Assembly (NCBI GenBank): GCA_013821985.1
Contig: PNJQ01000010.1
Location: 1-64,000 of the forward strand
Reading direction: 5' to 3'
Source: Opitutus sp.
GTDB taxonomy: Bacteria > Verrucomicrobiota > Verrucomicrobiia > Opitutales > Opitutaceae
DNA: 64,000 nt
Shown piece by piece: positions 52,925 to 60,303 of the stretch (the first letter of the stretch is position 1; each line of letters begins with the position of its first letter). The notes below the pieces were generated by a model. The model ran no database searches. It was not told the DNA's origin and saw nothing but the letters and a program-made list of their open reading frames with translations. A program made the position numbers and the translations under genes.

Positions 52925-54577
52925 TCAGCCGATGCCTCGCCGCAAGCTGATGACGCACTCCAGGTGGCGCGTTTGCGGAAACAGGTCGAACGGCTGCACC
53001 GCGGTGAGCTCGTATCCGGCCGCGAGGAAACGCTTCAGGTCGCGCATCTGCGTGGCCGGATCGCAGGAGACATAAACGACCGCGCGCGGACCGAACGCGA
53101 AGAGCTGCGCGAGAAACGATTCGTCGCACCCTTTGCGCGGCGGATCGATCACGACGACGGTCTCCGTCGGCGCAAACGTCGCGTCGAGTCCGGCAAAGAT
53201 CGTCGCGGCATCGCCCGCGGAAAACGTGGCATTTGCGATGCCGTTGGCGGCGGCGTTTTCGCGCGCGAACTGCACCGAGGTCGCGCTCACCTCGACGCCT
53301 GCGACGCGCTCGAACGCCGGCGCGCAACTCAGCGCGAACAACCCGCTGCCGCAGTATGCATCGACGAGGAAACGCGCCCCCGCCGCCGCCGCCTGGTCGC
53401 GCACGTAGCCCGTGAACGCCGGCAGGATGAACGGATTGTTCTGAAAGAAGTCGCGCGCCAGAAAATGCAGCCGCAGCGGCGGGCGAGGCGCCGCCGCTGT
53501 TGTTGTCGCCGGGGACGCCGCCGCCGTTGTCGCCGGCCTCGCTGAGGCCGGGCCGGGGTCAGCGACCCCGGCTACATCTGCAGCAACAGAACTGGCCGCC
53601 GGCCCGATGACTTCGTGAATGATGGCGTCGTAGTCGGTCACGACACCTTCCTGGGCGTGGCGGAGGAGCAGCGTGGCACCGCGGTCGTAGGCGCCGGCGG
53701 CGAGCTTGGCGCGGGTGGCGGCGCGGACTTCGGTGAGCTTCGTGTTGATCTCGGGCGTTGCGATCGGGCACGCGGGCACATCGATCAGATCGAAACGCGA
53801 ACCTTGTTTTAAAAAGCCGATCGGTGGGACAAATTCGCCGCCGGTTCCAGTGGCGGGTTGAGGTGAAGCAGCAGCCGGCGAGGACGTGTCCTCGGGTGTT
53901 CCGCTTTCCGCGTTCTGTGTTCCGCGCATTTCACTCCGCCGCGGCGCCGCGAAGTGCGGCGTGATCTTCGAGCGATAGCCGTAATCACGCGGCGACGGAA
54001 TCGTCGATGCGACGGGGAACGCGACGCCAGCCATGTGTTGCAACAGCTCCTCCACCTGCCGCCGCTTCCACGCGAGTTGCTCGGCGTAGGTGAGGTGCTG
54101 GTATTGGCAGCCGCCACAGCAGCCGAAGAGCGGGCACGGCGCCGTGATGCGGTGCGGTGACGGCGTGAGGACTTCGAGCAGGTCGGCTTCGGAGAAATTC
54201 TTGTGATTGCGATAGACCCGGGCGCGCACCCGTTCGCCGGGCAACGTGAAGGGGACCATTACGACCCATCCGCCGTCGCTCCGCCCCGCGGAGCTTTGGC
54301 GAGACTCTGGTCCCGAAGAATTTTGGATTCTCGATTTTGGATTTGGCTGAGGCTCTTCGAGCTGGACGATTTCCGGATCCGTTGCCGCGGGTTCAGCTGC
54401 GGGCGTCTGGGGCGGTTCGCCGGTTGTGGCAGGCCGACCGCTCACTGCGGACTGCTCACCGCTCACGATCTTCACCCGCCCCAGGCCCACGCCGTGGTTC
54501 GTGAGCGTGGAAATCTCCAGCTCGATCTCGGTGCGATACGGGAAGGGATGGTCGTTGAATTTTTTCTTTCGGCCCAC
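52925..54577 (-). CDS. RlmD/TrmA-type 23S rRNA or tRNA m5U methyltransferase with inserted repeats
   Basis: SAM-dependent uridine-C5 methyltransferase. Visible are an N-terminal TRAM-like strand (TEIELEISTLTNHGVGLGRV), the Fe-S cysteine set CPLFGCCGGCQYQH plus a Cys in VPACPIATPE, the SAM motif DAYCGSGLFAL, IDPPRKGCDE and catalytic Cys in VYVSCDPATQ. So the enzyme core is complete. Three segments (about 54200-54475, 53830-53945 and 53495-53580) do not belong to the family and hold repeat-like or palindromic DNA, all in frame. The start is uncertain: GTG at 54577 is used; the frame is open to an ATG at 54670 through another repeat. Confidence 0.85.
   Translation of the reverse strand: MGRKKKFNDHPFPYRTEIELEISTLTNHGVGLGRVKIVSGEQSAVSGRPATTGEPPQTPAAEPAATDPEIVQLEEPQPNPKSRIQNSSGPESRQSSAGRSDGGWVVMVPFTLPGERVRARVYRNHKNFSEADLLEVLTPSPHRITAPCPLFGCCGGCQYQHLTYAEQLAWKRRQVEELLQHMAGVAFPVASTIPSPRDYGYRSKITPHFAAPRRSEMRGTQNAESGTPEDTSSPAAASPQPATGTGGEFVPPIGFLKQGSRFDLIDVPACPIATPEINTKLTEVRAATRAKLAAGAYDRGATLLLRHAQEGVVTDYDAIIHEVIGPAASSVAADVAGVADPGPASARPATTAAASPATTTAAAPRPPLRLHFLARDFFQNNPFILPAFTGYVRDQAAAAGARFLVDAYCGSGLFALSCAPAFERVAGVEVSATSVQFARENAAANGIANATFSAGDAATIFAGLDATFAPTETVVVIDPPRKGCDESFLAQLFAFGPRAVVYVSCDPATQMRDLKRFLAAGYELTAVQPFDLFPQTRHLECVISLRRGIG
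53528..53576. repeat. 49-nt palindromic element inside the RlmD-like gene
   Basis: The element has ends TGTCGCCGG and CCGGCTACA and two internal hairpins (CCGGCCTC/GAGGCCGG and GCCGGGG/CCCCGGC). It differs at 3 of 49 bases from the copy at 55141-55189. In the gene it encodes VAGVADPGPASARPAT, so its reading orientation is opposite to that of the other copy. Confidence 0.75.
53879..53926. repeat. palindrome and TTCCGC repeats inside the RlmD-like gene
   Basis: CGAGGAC-GT-GTCCTCG is a perfect palindrome, followed by TTCCGC-type units (GTGTTCCGC, TTTCCGCG, TGTGTTCCGCGC). It lies in the second non-family insertion (RGTQNAESGTPEDTSS) and has intergenic-repeat character. Confidence 0.5.
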
Positions 54578-54579
54578 GG

Positions 54580-54600
54580 ACACCACGAAAGACACGAAAC
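54580..54600. repeat. CACGAAA repeat at the 5' end of the RlmD-like gene
   Basis: Units CACGAAAGACACGAAAC match the repeat at 31709-31740. It lies at the unclear 5' end of the RlmD-like gene, so the real start may be downstream of it. Confidence 0.5.
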
Positions 54601-54626
54601 CGGCCGACGGAAGCTCTTTCGGAGTG

Positions 54627-54750
54627 GCCCGCCAATTGCGCGAATTCACGCGAATCATCGCCTGGCACATTGCTGAAATGAGGGCGCGCGGAAGGTTCGG
54701 AAAGGCGGTTCACGGACTCACATTCGCGTCCATTCGCGCAATTCGCGGGC
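54627..54750. repeat. CGCGAAT-unit inverted repeat
   Basis: The left arm 54627-54656 (GCCCGCCAATTGCGCGAATT and onward) and the right arm 54721-54750 are complementary at about 26 of 30 positions and enclose 64 nt. It is built of GCGAAT-type units at 9-10-nt spacing and sits between the divergent RlmD-like and TrmH-like genes, probably overlapping their promoters. Confidence 0.6.
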
Positions 54751-54802
54751 AAAGTTTGGTTTGGCACTTTCGAATGATTTCGTGTGTTTGGTGGTCTCCC
54801 CC

Positions 54803-55648
54803 GTGACCGAAAAAATCACCAGTCTCCAAAATCCCCGCGTGAAGCAGCTCGTGCGGTTGCGCGAGCGGCGGGAGCGTGACGAGCTCAGCCTGTTTCTCGT
54901 CGAGGGCTACCGCGAGGTGCGGCGGGCGCTGGAGAAAAACATCGCGCTGCGGGAACTCTATTTTTGCCCGGACTGGTTTCTCGGCGAAAACGAACCGGCG
55001 CTAATCGAGCAGGCGCGGGCTGCGGGCGCGCAACTGTTCGAATTGTCGAAGGACGCGTTTGCGAAGGTCGCCTACCGCGAGCGGCCGGACGGTCTGCTTG
55101 CCGTCGTGCCGCAGTGGAAGCGCTCGCTGGCGGATTTGGCTGTAGCCGGCCTCGGTGAGGCCGGGCCGGGGCCAGCGACCCCGGCTACAGGGAAAGCGCC
55201 GTTCCTCCTTGTCTGCGAGTCGATCGAAAAACCCGGCAACCTCGGCACGATCCTGCGCAGCGCGGACGCGGCTGGCTGCGACGCACTCATTCTCTGCGAC
55301 GCCGTCACGGATCTCTTCAACCCCAACGTCGTGCGCGCCTCCACCGGCGTGCTCTTTTCGGTTCCGGTCGTCGTTTCCGACACCGCGACGGTCCACGCGT
55401 GGTTGAAACAAAAGGGCATCCGCACCGCCGCGACGACTCCGCACACGCCGAATCTCTACACGCAAACTGACCTCCGCGGCCCGCTGGCGGTGGTCATGGG
55501 CAGCGAGCAATACGGCTTGAGCGCCTTCTGGATGAAGAACGCCGACGTGCTCGTCCGCATTCCGATGGCCGGCCAGGCCGACTCGCTCAACGTCGCGATG
55601 GCGACGATCATCACGCTCTTCGAAGCGGTGCGCCAGCGGAACGGCTGA
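54803..55648 (+). CDS. TrmH/SpoU family RNA 2'-O-methyltransferase
   Basis: 281 residues: an RNA-binding N-terminal part (KITSLQNPRVKQLVRLRERR, FLVEGYREVRRALE) and the SPOUT knot with CESIEKPGNLGTILRSADAA (motif 1), VVMGSEQYGLS (motif 2) and IPMAGQADSLNVAMA (motif 3). Family members methylate 23S rRNA or tRNA. Between LADLA and KAPFLLV lies an extra stretch VAGLGEAGPGPATPATG encoded by the 49-nt palindrome. The start is GTG at 54803, matching the family N-terminus (TEKITSLQNP). Confidence 0.93.
   Translation: MTEKITSLQNPRVKQLVRLRERRERDELSLFLVEGYREVRRALEKNIALRELYFCPDWFLGENEPALIEQARAAGAQLFELSKDAFAKVAYRERPDGLLAVVPQWKRSLADLAVAGLGEAGPGPATPATGKAPFLLVCESIEKPGNLGTILRSADAAGCDALILCDAVTDLFNPNVVRASTGVLFSVPVVVSDTATVHAWLKQKGIRTAATTPHTPNLYTQTDLRGPLAVVMGSEQYGLSAFWMKNADVLVRIPMAGQADSLNVAMATIITLFEAVRQRNG
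55141..55189. repeat. 49-nt palindromic element inside the TrmH-like gene
   Basis: Starts TGTAGCCGGCC and ends CCGGCTACA, with two hairpins (8-bp stem with GGT loop, and a 7-bp GCCGGGG/CCCCGGC stem). It encodes VAGLGEAGPGPATPAT within a loop of the TrmH domain. The only other copy in the window is in the RlmD-like gene. Confidence 0.75.
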
Positions 55649-55669
55649 CACGCAGCGGTTCGCCACCGC

Positions 55670-55885
55670 TCAGGCGCGGAACATCGCGATGAGTTGCAGG
55701 CGGCGTTTGACGCGGAGTTTTCGATAGACGGCGGTCAATTGGTTTTTAACGGTCAGGTCGGATTTGCGCAGCGCCTGCCCGACTTCCTTGTTGGTCAGCC
55801 CGCGGGCCACGAGCGTAACGACTTCGACTTCGGCCGGGGTCAGCTTGACCACGCCGCCACTGCTGATTCCGGAAATTGAACGCAT
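55670..55885 (-). CDS. stand-alone LuxR-type HTH protein, 71 aa
   Basis: The protein is almost entirely a LuxR/GerE HTH (LTPAEVEVVTLVARGLTNKE, VKNQLTAVYRKLRV), with no receiver or sensor domain. GerE of Bacillus is a similar stand-alone type. It lies 5 nt after the second HTH gene on the minus strand and ends the TonB-receptor operon. It could bind DNA as a dimer or modulate the larger LuxR-type protein encoded at 60304. Confidence 0.8.
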   Translation of the reverse strand: MRSISGISSGGVVKLTPAEVEVVTLVARGLTNKEVGQALRKSDLTVKNQLTAVYRKLRVKRRLQLIAMFRA

Positions 55886-55890
55886 CGGGG

Positions 55891-56142
55891 TCAGCGCAGC
55901 GCGGCGATCAGCCGCGCGCGCGTGGGCTGGCCGAGCTTGTGCAGGATGGACGCCACTTGATTCTTCACGGTCGGTTCCGCTTTACCGAGTCGCTCGGCAA
56001 TCTCCTTGTTGCTGTAACCGGCGCCGAGGTGTTCGAGCACCTGGCACTCGGCGGGCGTCAGCAGGGCGCGGGGCTCGGCGGGAAAAAGCTGCCGGCGGTT
56101 CGTCACCGGTTCCGGCAGCAGGCAATAGCGTTCGGCCACCAT
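55891..56142 (-). CDS. stand-alone LuxR-type HTH protein, 83 aa
   Basis: The first 27 residues are non-conserved; the rest is a LuxR/GerE HTH (LTPAECQVLEHLGAGYSNKE, VKNQVASILHKLG). It starts 1 nt after the stop codon of the TlpA-like gene. The two small HTH proteins share the same core as the C-terminus of the regulator at 60304, which suggests descent from one HTH and cross-interaction. Confidence 0.8.
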   Translation of the reverse strand: MVAERYCLLPEPVTNRRQLFPAEPRALLTPAECQVLEHLGAGYSNKEIAERLGKAEPTVKNQVASILHKLGQPTRARLIAALR

Positions 56143-56143
56143 G

Positions 56144-57376
56144 TCAGAGGGCGAGCAGGCGTTTCACTTCCGACTCGAGCTTTTCGCCGCGCGCTTCGGT
56201 GGAAGCGATGCGACCTTCCTTATCCAAGAGGAACATCGCGGGAATCATGCTGACGTCGAACTGCACCGCGTAGTCGTTTTTCCACCACTTGCCGTCGAAA
56301 TGCTGGGGCCAGGGCATCTCGTTCTTCACGGTGAAATCGAGCATCTTCTTCTTGGCGGCCTCGAGCTTGGCCGCGGTCTGCTCGGGCGTGTCGCCGGGAC
56401 GCGCGTTGGGATTTTCCAGCGTGATGCCGATGATCTCAAAACCCTTTTCGTGATACTGGGCGTAAACCTTCTTCACGTTGGGCAGCTCGGCAATGCACGG
56501 TCCGCACCACGTGGCCCAGAAGTCCACGAGCACAACCTTGCCGCGCAGTTTCTGCAGATCGACCGCGCGGCCGTCGGCGGCGGTGAATTTCATTTCGGCG
56601 AGCGACGTGAGCTTCTGCGCCTTTGCCGCGGCGTCGGCCTCGCGCTTCGCCTTCTGGTCGGCGACGAGGACGGCGATTTTCGGGTAGGCCTGGATCTTGG
56701 CTTCGAAGGCTTGCCCGGCGGCAGTGCGGTTCGCGCGTTCCAGGGCCCCGAGGTAAACATCCACCACCGCGAGCACGGACTCATCGGAATCGTTGGCGAG
56801 CGCCCGTTCGGCGAGCGGACCGGCGGACTCGATGTCGAAAGTGGTGCCGCGCAGTCGCGCGAGGGCACCGCTGTCGGTGAGGTAGGCGACCATCGCACCG
56901 CCGCGCTGACGCGTGCTCGTTCCCGGCGCCGAAATGACTTCCGCGAGGAACTTCAACTGCGCGTCCCAGAACGACGCCAAGGCCGCTTCGTCGGCAGCGA
57001 GGTTGGTGTCGCGCGGCGCGGTATCGAACTCGGGTTTGAAGCCGGTGATAAAATACGGACGCGTGTAACTCAATTGAATGAGCGCGTTGTAGCGGCGCGG
57101 ATCGTTCGGGTATTTCGCGGCGTAGGCGCGGCCCGCCTCGACGAAGCGGCGCATTTTGGCGTCGTAGGCGAGGAACCACGCTTTCGGATCGTTTTTCCGG
57201 AGATCAGGGTCGCCCTGCTCTTCGCGGTAGATGGCCCAGACGGCGTCGTGGTCCGCGTCCATCTGGGATTGCGGCGCGGCGGGGGCGCTTTCGGGCGCCT
57301 GGGCCCGCGCCGGTGGCGGCGCGAGCACGGCACCGCCGACGAGGCCGAGCGCGAGACAAAGGGAAGAAAACTTCAT
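56144..57376 (-). CDS. TlpA/ResA-like periplasmic thioredoxin with long N-terminal domain
   Basis: 410 residues: signal peptide about 1-25; a helical N-terminal region of about 230 residues without motif; then a TlpA-type thioredoxin domain (GKVVLVDFWATWCGPCIAEL with Cys291 and Cys294; IPAMFLLDKEGRI). The domain should reduce disulfides outside the cytoplasm. It is the second gene after the TonB receptor, 9 nt from its stop codon. Thioredoxin-like proteins beside receptors are frequent in Verrucomicrobia and Bacteroidota-type loci, but the link is not understood. Confidence 0.9.
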   Translation of the reverse strand: MKFSSLCLALGLVGGAVLAPPPARAQAPESAPAAPQSQMDADHDAVWAIYREEQGDPDLRKNDPKAWFLAYDAKMRRFVEAGRAYAAKYPNDPRRYNALIQLSYTRPYFITGFKPEFDTAPRDTNLAADEAALASFWDAQLKFLAEVISAPGTSTRQRGGAMVAYLTDSGALARLRGTTFDIESAGPLAERALANDSDESVLAVVDVYLGALERANRTAAGQAFEAKIQAYPKIAVLVADQKAKREADAAAKAQKLTSLAEMKFTAADGRAVDLQKLRGKVVLVDFWATWCGPCIAELPNVKKVYAQYHEKGFEIIGITLENPNARPGDTPEQTAAKLEAAKKKMLDFTVKNEMPWPQHFDGKWWKNDYAVQFDVSMIPAMFLLDKEGRIASTEARGEKLESEVKRLLAL

Positions 57377-57385
57377 GGCAGCGGC

Positions 57386-60175
57386 TCAGAACTTTTTCGC
57401 GAAGCTCAGGATGTAGCGGCGCAGGCGAGGATCGCCGGCGAAGCGCGGAGAACCGGCGATGATTTCCGGCTCCTTGTTCAAAGCATTGATCACCGTGACG
57501 GTGAACTTGCTGCCGCTCAGCGCGCGGGCCCACCAGTCCGTCGCGTCTTTCGAGAAGCGCGCGTCGCGTCCGAAGTTATAGGAGACCTGCGGGTTGAGTT
57601 CGAGATACTCCGGATAAGGGATGCCGGTGAGCGAACCGGTGTAATAGGGAGCCTGGTAGTTGGCAGCGATGCCCGCGTCCCACGCGCCGCGGGTCCAGAA
57701 AGCGGAGCCGCTCAGCTTGCGCGGCTGGTGGCCGAAGGTGGAAGTCGGCGTCGCGGCGGGAGTGGACTGCGTGTAAGTGACGTTCGGATCCGACATCGCG
57801 GCGGTGAGCGTGAGTTCACCGAAATCGAAATTGCGGCGGTAGCTGGCGCGGTAGTCCCAGCCCTTGGTTTTCACGCCGGCGAGGTTGATGTTGCTGGAGT
57901 CCCACGTTGTCACCGGTCCGAGGTAACCGGCGGCGGTGTCGGCCGCGCTCGGAGTGCCGCGGGTGACGCGTTCGGGGAAGTAATTCAACAGCACCTGCAG
58001 GCCGGTGGAGCCGGAGCGGTCGGTGTAATTCAGTTCGTAGTAGTCGGCCGAGAACGACAGGCCTTTGAACCAGCGGCCCGGCACGTCGATGATGACGCCG
58101 GCGTTGCGCGACACGGACTCCTCCGAGTTCAGCGCGGGATTGCCGCCCGAGCGGTAGGTGTAGGTGCCGAGCACGAGCTCGTTGCCGCGTTGCGGATCGC
58201 GGACGTTGCTCGTGGTGGTGAGGTTTTGCGTGAAGGTCGTCACGGGCGCGAGCAGGTCGTAGAGGCGCACGGGCTTGAAGCCTTCGGCGCGTGAGGCGCG
58301 GAACGTGACCCACTTCGCCGGCTGGAAGAGCGCGCGATACGTCGGGGTCGTGACGCCGCCGGCGTCCGAGTAATCGGTGGCGCGCACGGCACCGCCGACT
58401 TCAAAGCGGTGGACGAACGGGATGTTTTGCTCCGGCGAAAGGAGCGGAAAATTAACTTCGGCAAACGCGGCGGTGAGCTCGCGCTGGAACGGCCGGGTCA
58501 GGACGTAAGTCGGCGTCGCGATGCTCGGCTCGCGCCAAAACCGCACCTTTTCCACGCCGGCTTCGGCGCCGACGGCGAGATTCACCGGGCCCGCCCAGCC
58601 CTGCCAGACGGGGCCATCGGCGATGGCGAGATACTGATAGACGTCGGAGGTATCCTTGTGGTCCGCGAACGGCATCAGCGAGGCGAGCCGGCCGGCGGCG
58701 TTGGGATCCGCGGTCGTCGTGCTGTCGTAGGCCAGAATGGGGCGGAGCGACGGGTCGGCGTTGTTGATCGCGGCCGAGAGCAGGCCGAAGTTGAACGACG
58801 AAGCGGAGAGCGCGTCATCGCTCACGATGTTGCGCGCGAACGAGGCGCTCGCGTCGTAGCGCCAGTTTTCCAGAAAGTCGCCGCGGAGACCGAGGACGAG
58901 GCCTTGGTTTTCCTGCGTGGAAATCGTGCGCGGCAGCGGGAGATCGAAGAATACTTTGCGCAGCCACACGGCGGTGCTGAACGGGTTGCCGGGATAACCG
59001 ACGGGCAGCTGGGTGGAAACCGTCACCGGCGTGCCGACGGAATCGTTTTCGAACTTGGAGGCGCGGCCCTCGAAATAGACGGTGGCCCACGGGGCGAAGG
59101 CGTAATCCGCCTTGAACACGACGCTGCGCCGCGAGGCCGGGTCGATGGAATGCGCGTAGGGTGCGGCATCGAAGGGGCCTGGGACATTCGTGAGCAAGTA
59201 ACCGTTGTTCGCGGCGGTGGTGCCCGTGGAACCAGCCGGAATGCCCACGATGTTCGTCGTCAGGGTCGGGAGATTCGGCGTGGTGGTGAGATAGGGGGAC
59301 GAGCCGCTCGAGAGCGTGCCTGCGCCCGACGCGACGCCGAAGAGAAAATTCGTGCTCGTGCTGCCGAACACGCGCTGGTCGTTCGTGCGCGTCCACCAGC
59401 GGTCGATCGACTTCATGCCATTCTGTTCCTCGGCCGACAGGGTGAGGAACGTGCTCAGCTTTCCGGTGCGATAGCCGGCGGTGAGGCTGACCGTCGTTTG
59501 CGCGACGTCGGTATCGAAGGTGTTGTCGTAGGTGACGCTGAGTTCCGCGCCGGTGTAGTTCTTTTTCAGGATGACGTTGATCACGCCCGCGATGGCTTCG
59601 GAGCCGTAGATTGCGCCGGCGCCTTGCGGCAGGATGTCGATGCGCTCGATGGCGGAGACGGGAATGCCGTCGATGCTGAAGTCCTCGCGGCCGCCCGCGC
59701 CGCCGGGCGCTTCCTGGCCGGTGCGCGAAATGCGCCGGCCGTCCACGAGCACGAGCGTCGAGTTGCCGCCGACGCCGCGGAGATTGAAGGACGTGCTGAC
59801 GGTTTGCGCGCGCGACGTGCCGCTGTTGACGAGGTTGTCGTTGAAACCAACCGCGCCCGCGAGCTGTGGGATTGCCCAGCGGATGTCAGCGACGCGCGTG
59901 ACGCCGCGGCGCTCGAGCTCGATCTGGGGCAGCGAGAAGACGGGAATGGCTCCCTGCTCCTGACCCAGCGTGCGGATGCGCGTGCCCGTGACGTCGAACG
60001 AGTCGAGTTTGACCGGCGCGTTTTGCTCATCGGTTTTCTCCTCGAGGGCCACGACGGCGGGCGCGGTTTCGGCAGGACGCGGCGGTTCCACGGGCTTGGG
60101 CGCAACTTGCGCGAGAGCAAAAACGGGCAGCAAGAGAACGGCCGCCGGGAAGTGACGCAGGGTAAGGCGAGTCAT
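57386..60175 (-). CDS. TonB-dependent outer-membrane receptor
   Basis: 929 residues: signal peptide about 1-22, Pro-rich linker, plug domain (VTGTRIRTLGQEQGAIPVFS, LRGVGGNSTLVLVDGRRISR, IERIDILPQGAGAIYGSEAI), and a beta-barrel ending LSFAKKF. The plug sequence differs from the receptor at 14647 and lacks the SPFTVSTDKD element, so it is a different type. The ligand is unknown; with the thioredoxin and LuxR genes the locus does not resemble a carbohydrate locus. It is divergent from the LuxR-type regulator at 60304. Confidence 0.92.
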   Translation of the reverse strand: MTRLTLRHFPAAVLLLPVFALAQVAPKPVEPPRPAETAPAVVALEEKTDEQNAPVKLDSFDVTGTRIRTLGQEQGAIPVFSLPQIELERRGVTRVADIRWAIPQLAGAVGFNDNLVNSGTSRAQTVSTSFNLRGVGGNSTLVLVDGRRISRTGQEAPGGAGGREDFSIDGIPVSAIERIDILPQGAGAIYGSEAIAGVINVILKKNYTGAELSVTYDNTFDTDVAQTTVSLTAGYRTGKLSTFLTLSAEEQNGMKSIDRWWTRTNDQRVFGSTSTNFLFGVASGAGTLSSGSSPYLTTTPNLPTLTTNIVGIPAGSTGTTAANNGYLLTNVPGPFDAAPYAHSIDPASRRSVVFKADYAFAPWATVYFEGRASKFENDSVGTPVTVSTQLPVGYPGNPFSTAVWLRKVFFDLPLPRTISTQENQGLVLGLRGDFLENWRYDASASFARNIVSDDALSASSFNFGLLSAAINNADPSLRPILAYDSTTTADPNAAGRLASLMPFADHKDTSDVYQYLAIADGPVWQGWAGPVNLAVGAEAGVEKVRFWREPSIATPTYVLTRPFQRELTAAFAEVNFPLLSPEQNIPFVHRFEVGGAVRATDYSDAGGVTTPTYRALFQPAKWVTFRASRAEGFKPVRLYDLLAPVTTFTQNLTTTSNVRDPQRGNELVLGTYTYRSGGNPALNSEESVSRNAGVIIDVPGRWFKGLSFSADYYELNYTDRSGSTGLQVLLNYFPERVTRGTPSAADTAAGYLGPVTTWDSSNINLAGVKTKGWDYRASYRRNFDFGELTLTAAMSDPNVTYTQSTPAATPTSTFGHQPRKLSGSAFWTRGAWDAGIAANYQAPYYTGSLTGIPYPEYLELNPQVSYNFGRDARFSKDATDWWARALSGSKFTVTVINALNKEPEIIAGSPRFAGDPRLRRYILSFAKKF

Positions 60176-60224
60176 AGGTGTGTTAGGGCTGTGATCGCAC
60201 AGTCTCCGGGTCGGCCGCCGTCAC

Positions 60225-60239
60225 AACCTTACTTAGGTT
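60225..60239. promoter_or_regulatory. AACCT-N5-AGGTT inverted repeat in the divergent promoter
   Basis: Perfect 5-bp arms separated by TACTT lie 50 nt before the receptor start codon and 65 nt before the regulator start. An AT-rich TTAATAAAG follows. LuxR-type HTH proteins commonly bind short palindromes, so this is the candidate site for one of the three HTH proteins encoded beside it. Confidence 0.35.
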
Positions 60240-60303
60240 AATAAAGTGCGTCACTTGTCATCGGGAGGGATTCGCACTCGCGGAATCGTCAACCTGGCGT
60301 AGC

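Noticed and set aside
58409-60241. 610-residue open frame on the plus strand
   Set aside because: Antisense to the TonB receptor, whose plug and barrel motifs are clear.
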